Origin: JBDTMC01 sp039934475
Lineage (GTDB): Bacteria; Acidobacteriota; Terriglobia; Bryobacterales; Bryobacteraceae
Direction of reading: 5' to 3'
Assembly: GCA_039934475.1 (NCBI GenBank)
Contig: JBDTMC010000210.1
Coordinates: 1-12,696 of the forward strand
Length of the DNA: 12,696 bases
Positions 5,431 through 12,696 of the stretch are shown here, piece by piece. Each line of letters starts with the position of its first letter. Within the stretch, counting starts at the first letter, position 1. A model generated the notes under the pieces. That model saw only the letters and a program-made list of their open reading frames with translations. It was not told the DNA's origin and did not search any database. A program made the position numbers and the translations under genes.

Positions 5431-8400
5431 CTACCGGCTGTTCGAGCGCGATTACCGAGGGATCGAAGGTCGTCCCGTCCAGAAAGTCCTGGGCGAACGT
5501 CTCAGGCGCTTCCTTCTTCAAAATGATCACGTCCAGCCGCGCCGCCGGTTCCAGGTTCTGCAGTGTGGCGTCCAACGCACGCGCCGCTTCCAGGAATACC
5601 AGTGAGGCGAGTTCGCGGAACTGACGGCCGCCAAAGAGGGTGCCATTCAGTTTGCTGTTGAACGTGGATGTGAGTTTGTCTCCCGCTTCGGCCAAGCCCT
5701 CCAGGGCGGCCTCCGGATCCTTCGTCGATGCCGTACGGAAGCGGGCCATCGCTTGCCCTGCCTGAATGCAAGCCTGGATCGTCTCTGCTTCGGCGAACAG
5801 CAGGCTCTGCGTCAGAGGGTCGCGCCCTAACGTCGTGTAGGCCCTCCCCTGTATGGCGGGCACCGTCGAGTCGTGCGCCGTATCGAAGTCAGACGCGAAA
5901 CCGCGCAGCTTGGGGATCTGCAGCAGCAAGGCGTGGATGTTGTCACAACTGCGAGCGAGCGCCGCCCCGGTCATCGGGTTGAAGATCATGGCATGGCGCA
6001 CATTCTGCTGGTCTGACCGTCCATCGTTGAATTCCCAGTAAGTATCGGTCTCCCGATCCAACGAAAGCTGCCCGCCGTTCAGCTGCACCTGCGTGCTGAC
6101 AGGCAAACACTGGTACACCAGCACCGCAGCCGCATTGCCGCGTGTCGCGCTGAGATCGACATAGCGGCCGGGATCGTCGAAGTAACAAAATGGGATCAGC
6201 CGCCGCATCACGCGCTGTACGTTCCTCGACATCCGCATGTACGCTGGGTCTTTCCCATCAGCCGGCGCATTCAGCCACGCCGCCACAACCCGCCCCGGCA
6301 AACTCACATCCAGCGTGACCAGAGTATTGCCCAGCAGACCCGTCCCATTGCTCTGGGTGGCGTCCGAGTGATTGTCCAGATCCATCACCCACTCCGAAAG
6401 CGACGCCCTGTCCGGTTCAGTGGAACTGCCGAAGGAGTGCGGAAAGTAAGGCAACCGCAGCGGCTCAACCACGCTCTGCATCTGTTGCGTGCGCATCGCG
6501 GGGAACACCTGCTGGAACCTCGCGCTATACGTCATCCCGTCGGCCAATTGCGCGGGCGTCAGGAACAGGTTTACCGCGCTACCCGCCTGGGTGGCGATGC
6601 GCGCCGTGATTGAAAGCGTGCCCTGCCACTTACGCCGTGCCACAATCGAATCGGTGGCGTTCAGTTCGTAGACAAAGAGCCGTCCCGCGTCCTCCTGCAC
6701 CGTAGCCAGGCTATTGGTCAGCTTGTCGATCGTTCCATTGAAGTGTGGCAGGTTCAATTCGATGTGCGTCCGCCGCTCAATGCCATGGGTCAGCGTCGCC
6801 TGCGTCAAGGTGACTCCGGCGATGGGAGCGAAGAGTACCTGTTTGAAGTCGCCACGGATGACTTCCTTCAGAACAGGCGTCAGCGCCGGATTCTTTCCGA
6901 AATCGAGAGTAACATCCAGTAGAGCCGTTTTGGTCGTGGAACGGGCATAGGTGTACGCGAACGAGGCTCCATACGTGGTTGTCAGCGCCTTGATCGCTTG
7001 CTGGTATAGTTCCTGAGCCCGCGCGTCGAGCGTGCTCAACGTTGAGCGGATCTGCTCCAGCTGCGTGAAATCGAACGTCTTGCCGAGGAACTTAGTAAGA
7101 CGGTCTTTTAACCATGGTTCCAGATTGGCGAATTGCGCCTCATTGACGATGTTCTCCACCTGGTCGATCTTCAATTTGGTACCGACAAATTGAACAAGCT
7201 CGGTTAGCACTTTACCGTCCAGGACGTCGAGAACCTTTTGCGCGCCCGTCTGAATCTCGGTCAATTCCGCGGGATTGAGAACAGCACCCAGCAGACCGCC
7301 GGTCACCGCTGATTGCAGATACTTTCCGATCGGGCTTTGGAAGAACTGCACGTTGCTGAGCGCCTTCTCCACCAGGCTTTTCACTTCGTCGGACGGTCCG
7401 GCCGCCAGCCCGCGGAGCGCGCTTTCAAACTCTACCGCAGGTTGACCGCCCTCGCGTATGATCGACCACACTGCCGTCGAAACGCGGTTTCCCAGATTGT
7501 CCCAGCTGGTGAGGAAATCCTGTACCTTTTGCCGCGCCGCTTCGAACTTCTGGATCTCGGTTCCCAAGTGCGTGGAAAGCTGGTTGGTGACGTATTGGGA
7601 TACAAAGCCGGCGAACTTTTCCGGCAGAGGGACCGCTGGATTCACCCAGTCGCGAAACGTCCTCAAGTCCTCCACAATCTGCGCGCCGTGGACGCCGAAA
7701 ATGGCGGCGATGAAGTCGTCCAACTCGTCGGGAAGGAAGCCGTTGTTGATTCCGGTGACGTTGACGCCGGCATTCAGTGCGAAGTCCCAGCCCTTCTTGG
7801 CCATCTTGAACACCCGCACGCGTGCCTGTTGCACTGCCGGATCCAACGATTCGCGCGCTACGACAAGCAGATACTTGCCAGCGGCATGGAAGCCTAGCGC
7901 AACGTTAGCCGCAGCCTGCAGCCGCAACCCGATATCGCCCGATAGTCCCTGCAGGTTCACGTTCTTTAGCCACGTATAGTCATAGCCGAACTGCGCGCCC
8001 GCTTGCAGTGTAATCTGTCCGTCCACTTCGGCGAGAATCCATGTTCCGGGGTCCAGCGCGGCCGCGGAGTCCACTTGACGCGGCAGACGCCACCCCTCAA
8101 TGAGGCCTGCTATGGCCGCACGCGCCTGTGGATTGGCGCCGTACGCCCGAACCATGGCGAACAAGCCCTCGCTTTGCCCAGTCGCCCCGAATGTAACAGT
8201 AGTCCCAAGGCCTGGCGATACCGAACCCTGGAACTGCGCATCAATGTCGTAACCCCAGTTAAGAGCCGAGTATCGGGCCGCCGCGGGCAACGAGAAGTCG
8301 TTGAGAATTGTGCCATCCGGATCCAGGTCGGCGATCAGATCCGACTGGTTCTCGTAGAAGGCGACTCCCGTCCGTACCGACCCGCTCCCACTAAAGGAGA

Positions 8401-8638
8401 CCGAACCCGCCTCTGAGCCGAGTTTGATGTCGCCCGTCCCGCCGGAGAGACTTGCCTTCACTGTGCCAAGGGTAATCGTGCCTGGGGGCACGGCTGCATC
8501 ATTCAGAATTGCTGTCGCGATGGCGGACGCCGCGGGAGCTTCCACCGAAATCGTGGCGTCCACCTGATCATCGAGAAAGGTGGCGATCTTCTCGAAATGG
8601 AACTTACCGGGTATCGCAGCCAATCCGAAACCAGCCAT
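5414..8638 (-). CDS. Large uncharacterised protein, 1074 residues
   Basis: I do not recognise the family. The start is well supported: on the minus strand GGAGG (plus 8648-8652) lies nine bases before the ATG (8636-8638). There is no signal peptide, lipobox or obvious membrane segment, so a cytoplasmic product is expected unless export is leaderless. Residues about 25-290 are rich in short beta-strand patterns with glycine and serine turns (ASLSGGTGDIKLGS, VSFSGSGSV, ITLQAGAQFGYDYTW). Residues about 300-570 are mainly helical and charged, with stretches suited to coiled coil (EIQKFEAARQKVQDFL, LTEIQTGAQKVLDVL, LEQIRSTLSTLDARAQELY). Residues about 575-900 return to mixed beta structure, including TALLDVTLDFG and HIELNLPHFNG. 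The end is helical (SLLFAEAETIQACIQAGQAM, LASLVFLEAARALDATL). No enzyme motif is visible. It seems to be a single-gene unit with its own promoter. Confidence 0.85.
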   Translation of the reverse strand: MAGFGLAAIPGKFHFEKIATFLDDQVDATISVEAPAASAIATAILNDAAVPPGTITLGTVKASLSGGTGDIKLGSEAGSVSFSGSGSVRTGVAFYENQSDLIADLDPDGTILNDFSLPAAARYSALNWGYDIDAQFQGSVSPGLGTTVTFGATGQSEGLFAMVRAYGANPQARAAIAGLIEGWRLPRQVDSAAALDPGTWILAEVDGQITLQAGAQFGYDYTWLKNVNLQGLSGDIGLRLQAAANVALGFHAAGKYLLVVARESLDPAVQQARVRVFKMAKKGWDFALNAGVNVTGINNGFLPDELDDFIAAIFGVHGAQIVEDLRTFRDWVNPAVPLPEKFAGFVSQYVTNQLSTHLGTEIQKFEAARQKVQDFLTSWDNLGNRVSTAVWSIIREGGQPAVEFESALRGLAAGPSDEVKSLVEKALSNVQFFQSPIGKYLQSAVTGGLLGAVLNPAELTEIQTGAQKVLDVLDGKVLTELVQFVGTKLKIDQVENIVNEAQFANLEPWLKDRLTKFLGKTFDFTQLEQIRSTLSTLDARAQELYQQAIKALTTTYGASFAYTYARSTTKTALLDVTLDFGKNPALTPVLKEVIRGDFKQVLFAPIAGVTLTQATLTHGIERRTHIELNLPHFNGTIDKLTNSLATVQEDAGRLFVYELNATDSIVARRKWQGTLSITARIATQAGSAVNLFLTPAQLADGMTYSARFQQVFPAMRTQQMQSVVEPLRLPYFPHSFGSSTEPDRASLSEWVMDLDNHSDATQSNGTGLLGNTLVTLDVSLPGRVVAAWLNAPADGKDPAYMRMSRNVQRVMRRLIPFCYFDDPGRYVDLSATRGNAAAVLVYQCLPVSTQVQLNGGQLSLDRETDTYWEFNDGRSDQQNVRHAMIFNPMTGAALARSCDNIHALLLQIPKLRGFASDFDTAHDSTVPAIQGRAYTTLGRDPLTQSLLFAEAETIQACIQAGQAMARFRTASTKDPEAALEGLAEAGDKLTSTFNSKLNGTLFGGRQFRELASLVFLEAARALDATLQNLEPAARLDVIILKKEAPETFAQDFLDGTTFDPSVIALEQPVVSLPV

Positions 8639-8664
8639 AAATCAATTCCTCCAGGACTGCGAGT

Positions 8665-8693
8665 AGTCTAATCCGAAGACGGCACCGCTGCAA
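8665..8693 (-). promoter_or_regulatory. Promoter of the 1074-residue protein gene
   Basis: Read on the minus strand, TTGCAG (plus 8688-8693) and TAGACT (plus 8665-8670) are separated by exactly 17 bases. Transcription would start near 8658, leaving about 20 bases of leader that contain the GGAGG ribosome binding site. The spacing and geometry are good; the -35 match is only fair. Confidence 0.4.
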
Positions 8694-8699
8694 GCTATT

Positions 8700-8705
8700 T
8701 ACAAT
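8700..8705 (+). promoter_or_regulatory. -10 element of the S9 peptidase gene
   Basis: TACAAT matches the -10 consensus at five of six positions and ends only six bases before the ATG at 8712. Transcription would therefore begin at or next to the A of the start codon, giving a leaderless mRNA. No good -35 hexamer is found at the usual distance, which overlaps the divergent promoter. Confidence 0.4.
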
Positions 8706-8711
8706 CTAGGA

Positions 8712-10694
8712 ATGCACCGATCACTGACCCTCGCCGCGGTCTTACTAGGGTCGCTCGCCTTCGCGCAGACTCCCACCACCGATCAATCCCTAAGCATTCC
8801 TTCGGTTGCCGGCGCCGTGATTTCTCCTGACGGGCGCTTTGTCGCCTACTCCGTGACGGAAGCCAGCTGGGAAGAAAACGAATTCGTCTCGCAAATCTGG
8901 ATCGCCGACGTGAAGGACGACCGAATCTACCGGCTCACCAGCGGCAAGAAGTCGAGCACCGGTCCGCGCTGGTCGCCTGACTCGCGGCGCATCGCCTTTG
9001 CTTCGGAACGCGACGGCAAGCGGCAGGTCTACATCATCTCGGCCACCGGCGGCGAGGCGGCGCAACTCACGTCGGAAGAGAACGGCCTGGCGAGTTTCGA
9101 GTGGTCGCCCGACGGCGCCACCATCGCCTATACCTCGACCGGCGCCGATTCCAAAGCCCGCAAGGACCGCAAAGAGAAGTACGGCGAATTCGACATCGTG
9201 CAGGCTGACTATGCTTTTCTCCAACTGTGGACAATCCCCGTTCCGGTGGAGATTCCCTCCGATGCCAAGCAGCGCCCTAAGGCCGTTGCCCTTACGGAAG
9301 GGGACCGATTCAGCGTCGGCAGTTTCGACTGGTCGCCCGGCGGAAAGAGCATCGCGTTCGATGCCGCCAAAGATCCGGATCTTGGCTCCTCGGATACATC
9401 GAAGATCTATGTGGTCAATCTGGACGACAAGCACGTTAGGACGCTAGTCGACGGCGGTGGGCCGCACACTTCGCCTCTCTGGTCGCCTGATGGACGGCGG
9501 ATCGCCTTCAGCACTGCGAACGGCGAGGCATTCTTTTACTACACCAACAGCCGCCTTGCCGTGGTCTCCGCCGATGGCGGCACACCGAAGGTCCTGTCGG
9601 CCGGGTTCGATGAAAACCCCCGGCTCCGCGCGTGGGGTCCGGACGGGATCTACTTCGCCGCGCAGCAGAAAACGGCCGCTCACTTGTTCTGCGCGGACCC
9701 GGAGAGCGGCAAGATTCGTAAGGTTAGCGGTGCGGACGGTTACAGCTTCCAGGGAGGATCGTTCACCCGCGATTTTCGAACCGTCGCCGCTACCGGCGGC
9801 CTGCCCGGCCAGTTCCCCGAAGTCTTTGTGTCGCCCGTTAGCGAATTCTCGCCCCGCTACCTGACGACCTCCGCCGCCGCGTGGAAGGGATTCCGGCTGT
9901 CCTCAGAAGAGGTGATTCAGTGGAAGTCCAGCGACGGGACCACGATTGAAGGCGTGCTGGTCAAGCCCGCCGATTTCGATGCATCCCGCAAGTATCCGCT
10001 GCTGGTGGTGATTCATGGCGGCCCGACAGGAGTGGATACGCCCGTGCGAAGCGGCGACCGCTACTACCCGGTGGAGCGGTTTGTGGCCAAAGGCGCGCTG
10101 GTGCTGCGGCCAAACTATCGCGGTTCGGCCGGATATGGCGAGAAATTTCGAGCGCTCAATGTGAGGAATCTGGGGTTGGGCGATTACCAGGATGTCATCT
10201 CGGGCGTCGATTTCCTGATCGCCAAAGGCATGGTGGACCCACAGCGGGTAGGCGCTATGGGTTGGAGCCAAGGCGGCTACATTTCAGCGTTCATCACGAC
10301 GTACAGCGACCGCTTTAAGGCCGTTTCGGTGGGCGCAGGCATTTCGGACTGGTCCACCTACTACGTAAACACCGATATCCACCCCTTCACCCGTCAATAC
10401 CTGAAGGCGACTCCGTGGGACGATCCGGAAATCTACCGCAAGACGTCGCCCATCACGTACGTGAACAAGGCGAAGACGCCGACGCTGATCCAGCACGGCG
10501 ACCAGGACAAACGCGTTCCTCCGCCCAACGCCTTCGAGTTGTACCAGGCTCTGCGCGATCGCGGCGTCCCCACCAAGCTGATTCTTTACAAGGGCTTTGG
10601 CCACCCCATCAATAAACCCAAACAACAGCGCGCCGTGATGGACCACAACTATGAGTGGTTTAGCGAATACATCTGGGGCGAGAAGCCACAGTAG
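8712..10694 (+). CDS. Secreted S9 family peptidase (prolyl oligopeptidase type)
   Basis: A 660-residue serine peptidase with a signal peptide (residues 1-18, cleavage after AFA). Residues about 30-395 form a propeller with PD40-type repeats: ISPDGRFVAYS, WSPDSRRIAFAS, WSPDGATIAYTS, WSPGGKSIAFDA and WSPDGRRIAFST. The C-terminal alpha/beta-hydrolase domain contains VIHGGPTG, RPNYRGSAGYG and the nucleophile motif GWSQGG. The triad, by position, is Ser519, Asp599 (in HGDQDKRVP) and His631 (in GFGHPI), so it looks active. Length and layout match acylaminoacyl-peptidase/dipeptidyl-peptidase-like S9 enzymes that remove dipeptides or acylated residues from short peptides; the exact specificity cannot be read. 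It probably acts in the periplasm or outside the cell. ATG 8712 is the right start because it heads the signal peptide, although no usable ribosome binding site precedes it (AGGA directly abuts the ATG). Confidence 0.93.
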   Translation: MHRSLTLAAVLLGSLAFAQTPTTDQSLSIPSVAGAVISPDGRFVAYSVTEASWEENEFVSQIWIADVKDDRIYRLTSGKKSSTGPRWSPDSRRIAFASERDGKRQVYIISATGGEAAQLTSEENGLASFEWSPDGATIAYTSTGADSKARKDRKEKYGEFDIVQADYAFLQLWTIPVPVEIPSDAKQRPKAVALTEGDRFSVGSFDWSPGGKSIAFDAAKDPDLGSSDTSKIYVVNLDDKHVRTLVDGGGPHTSPLWSPDGRRIAFSTANGEAFFYYTNSRLAVVSADGGTPKVLSAGFDENPRLRAWGPDGIYFAAQQKTAAHLFCADPESGKIRKVSGADGYSFQGGSFTRDFRTVAATGGLPGQFPEVFVSPVSEFSPRYLTTSAAAWKGFRLSSEEVIQWKSSDGTTIEGVLVKPADFDASRKYPLLVVIHGGPTGVDTPVRSGDRYYPVERFVAKGALVLRPNYRGSAGYGEKFRALNVRNLGLGDYQDVISGVDFLIAKGMVDPQRVGAMGWSQGGYISAFITTYSDRFKAVSVGAGISDWSTYYVNTDIHPFTRQYLKATPWDDPEIYRKTSPITYVNKAKTPTLIQHGDQDKRVPPPNAFELYQALRDRGVPTKLILYKGFGHPINKPKQQRAVMDHNYEWFSEYIWGEKPQ

Positions 10695-10803
10695 AGTGCG
10701 CCGTCGCGCCCCGTACAGTACACTAGTAGGGTTCCGGTCAATGTGCTGACGGGTGAAAATCCGGGCAACCTGGCATCAGGCTGGCACGTCTCTATCATTT
10801 CTT
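10695..10803 (+). promoter_or_regulatory. Leader before SBBP gene with possible RNA stems
   Basis: This 109-base gap holds several potential stems: GTCA/TGAC (10737-10740 with 10747-10750), extended by CC/GG across a mismatch; CCGGG/CCTGG (10761-10765 with 10769-10773, one G-U); and the alternative CCTG/CAGG (10769-10772 with 10777-10780). The last two exclude each other. No Shine-Dalgarno sequence is visible before the ATG at 10804. It may be a structured leader or simply GC-rich spacer. Confidence 0.2.
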
Positions 10804-12696
10804 ATGAAGTTTACGATTCGATTGGCCCTCGCGACGGGCGCCGCGGTGTTCTGCCTGCAAGCTACCAACCTCTCCCTCTCTCAAATCCCTGTGGGCTTTG
10901 AGCAGAACTCCGATGCGCGTACGTTTGCCGTCAAAGGTCTGCGCTATCAGGCAGCTACCTCCCCTCAGGGTTTCACTGTGGTACTGCCTGAGCAGGACGG
11001 AGAAAACCGTACCGTGCGCATGTCCATCCTGAATGGAAATGCCAAGGCCGAGCCCCGCCCCATCGAGAAGCTGAACCTCCGCACCTCCTACCTGGTTGGT
11101 AAACGTAGCGAATGGCGCACCGCCGTATCCACGTTTAAGAAGGTCCGCTACCAGGGCGTCCTTCCCAGCATTGACATCGAATACCGCCCCGCCGGTGAGC
11201 AGCTGGAGTTCGATTTCATCCTTCAACCGGGCGCCGAACCCCACGATATCGCGCTGCATTATGAAGGGCAGGATGGGATGTTGATCGATGAGCAGGGTTC
11301 GTTGGTGGTCATCGCGGGCCAGACGCGCATGGTGCAGGCGATCCCCGCCATCTATCAGCGCGCAGGCGCCTCTGTGCACCTGGTGAGCGGCGAATACGTT
11401 ATCGATTCTAGAGGCGATGTCCGCTTCCACCTCGGTCCCTATGACCGCGCGCAGCCTCTGGTCATCGATCCCGTCATCGTCTATTCCGGTTTTATCGCCG
11501 CCAACGGCGGAACGGTCGCCACCTCATTCGGTCGCGATCCGCAGGGTTTTTGGTATGTCGCCGGAACCAGCGGCGCAGGGAACTTGCCCGTTGCCGGCAA
11601 CGCCAATCAGAATGCTCGTAATGGCGACATTGACGGCTTCGTGATGAAGATCAACCCAACCTTATCCGGTGGCCCCAGAGTCACTGACCTCGCGTACTTC
11701 GGCGGCGCCGGAGCGGATGAGATCCGCGCCATGGCAGTTGGACCTACCGGTATTCTGTACATCACCGGCGTCACGGCGTCCAGCAATCTTCCCGTTTCCG
11801 ACGACGCCTCGCAGTTGACCATTGGCGGCGCGCGCGACGCTTTCTTTGCGAAAATCGACTTCAGTCTGCTTGCCAACCTTTCGCTCCTCCATTGCACCTA
11901 CCTTGGTGGAACCTTGCTTGATGTTGGAACTGCCATTGCGGTGGATTCCGCCGGCAACGCTTATCTCACCGGATACACGGCCTCCCTTAATTTCGCCGTC
12001 GGCGGCACTCCGTACCAGTCCACCCCGCCGAACGGCTGGAACGCCTTTGTGACTGTGTTCAACAACGCCAATGCGATCACGTACTCGACCTACCTGGGCG
12101 GCAACGGCACCGATTCCGGGCGTGCGATCGCGGTGGCCTCCGATGGCAACATCATCGTTGCGGGCACCACGCTTTCTACCAATTTCCCGATTGCAGGTTC
12201 GGCTGTCCAGGCCACGTATAATGGCGGCGGCGATGCCTTTGTCTCTAAGTTGTCGGTGGCTTCGGGACTTATCTACTCCACGTACCTTGGCGGTACCGGC
12301 CCCGAGGATCTTAAAGCAATTGCGCTAAACGCGGCCGGCCAGGTTGTTGTCACCGGCTGGACGCTCTCGCAAGACTATCCCATCGCCGGCGCTTATCAGC
12401 CCACGCTTCGTGGCGGCACGGATGCTTTCGTGACAGTACTGGATCTGACGCAGCCTGCCGCGACGGGGGTTGTCTATTCGACGTTATACGGAGGCGGTGA
12501 TTCAGAAGTACCTTCCTCAATATCCCTCGATCCCACAGGCCGCATCCTGATCGCTGGGTACACGTATTCGGCGACTGACCTTCCGGTGACCGCCGACGCT
12601 TTTCAGGCGACGCTCGGCGGTGGTGTGGACTCGTTCATCGCGCGATTTGATCCCACCAAGCAGGGCAACGACAGCCTCACGTATGCGACGTACCTG
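10804..12696 (+). CDS. SBBP-repeat beta-propeller protein, 3' end outside window
   Basis: The frame is open from ATG 10804 to the last base (631 codons, no stop). MKFTIRLALATGAAVFCLQA is a signal peptide. Residues about 25-220 are the domain usually found before SBBP repeats: GFEQNSDARTFAVKG, then VRYQGVLPSIDIEYRP and LEFDFILQPGAEP, ending with PLVIDPVIVYSG. Propeller-like repeats follow, each opening with a Y-S-T-Y-L-G-G type strand and containing an A-V-x-x-x-G-N-x-x-x-x-G-x-T strand pair and D-A-F-V-x-K. Their starts lie at 11482, 11686, 11893, 12082, 12274, 12475 and 12682, a period of 63-69 residues, giving six complete units and the start of a seventh. Such proteins are exported and common in acidobacteria, often with a C-terminal adhesion or sorting-like domain, which is not in view. 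Binding partner unknown. Confidence 0.9.
   Translation, partial: MKFTIRLALATGAAVFCLQATNLSLSQIPVGFEQNSDARTFAVKGLRYQAATSPQGFTVVLPEQDGENRTVRMSILNGNAKAEPRPIEKLNLRTSYLVGKRSEWRTAVSTFKKVRYQGVLPSIDIEYRPAGEQLEFDFILQPGAEPHDIALHYEGQDGMLIDEQGSLVVIAGQTRMVQAIPAIYQRAGASVHLVSGEYVIDSRGDVRFHLGPYDRAQPLVIDPVIVYSGFIAANGGTVATSFGRDPQGFWYVAGTSGAGNLPVAGNANQNARNGDIDGFVMKINPTLSGGPRVTDLAYFGGAGADEIRAMAVGPTGILYITGVTASSNLPVSDDASQLTIGGARDAFFAKIDFSLLANLSLLHCTYLGGTLLDVGTAIAVDSAGNAYLTGYTASLNFAVGGTPYQSTPPNGWNAFVTVFNNANAITYSTYLGGNGTDSGRAIAVASDGNIIVAGTTLSTNFPIAGSAVQATYNGGGDAFVSKLSVASGLIYSTYLGGTGPEDLKAIALNAAGQVVVTGWTLSQDYPIAGAYQPTLRGGTDAFVTVLDLTQPAATGVVYSTLYGGGDSEVPSSISLDPTGRILIAGYTYSATDLPVTADAFQATLGGGVDSFIARFDPTKQGNDSLTYATYL

Noticed and set aside
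10731..10790. Cobalamin riboswitch
   Set aside because: Only a GGTGAAAATCCGG-like fragment is present. The B12 box, the multi-branched core and the required length (well over 109 bases) are missing, and the downstream gene is a surface protein.
11482..12696. DNA-level tandem repeat array
   Set aside because: The periodicity is at protein level (63-69 residues per SBBP unit). The nucleotide sequences of the units are divergent, so it is not a recent DNA repeat or CRISPR-like array.

Overview
The window reads as a high-GC chromosome segment from an acidobacterium, most like the Solibacter/Bryobacter group. This is inferred from gene families: a DUF1501 protein, an SBBP-repeat beta-propeller protein with the usual N-terminal domain, an exported S9 peptidase and a small RelE-linked antitoxin type common in those genomes. 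No rRNA, tRNA, CRISPR array, integrase or intact transposase was seen.

Layout. (1) 2-1216, plus: 3' part of a DUF1501 gene that begins outside the window. (2) 1217-2519, plus: two tandem toxin-antitoxin modules. The two antitoxins are clear paralogues of 86 residues. Each is followed by a RelE/ParE-type toxin reading frame overlapping its stop codon, and both toxins look damaged. The first is divergent and poorly conserved in its N-terminal half. The second has lost its middle, so its N-terminal part is fused out of frame to its last 15 codons. (3) 2802-4457, plus: an exported Asp-box (sialidase-like propeller) protein, with a strong ribosome binding site and a hairpin terminator directly after the stop. 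(4) 4507-5430, plus: a BtuF-like cobalamin-binding protein without signal peptide or ABC partner genes. (5) 5414-8638, minus: a 1074-residue protein of no family I recognise, converging on the BtuF-like gene with a 17-base tail overlap. (6) 8712-10694, plus: a secreted S9 prolyl-oligopeptidase-type peptidase with a complete triad, divergent from gene 5 across a 73-base promoter region and possibly translated from a leaderless mRNA. (7) 10804 to the right edge, plus: an exported SBBP-repeat protein, open at the window end.

How the genes relate. Nothing here forms one obvious pathway. Several products are exported proteins for polymer or peptide turnover or surface display (genes 3, 6, 7 and probably 1), which fits a soil heterotroph. 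The most informative parts are the decaying tandem toxin-antitoxin island and the large orphan protein. I do not claim a new multi-gene system.
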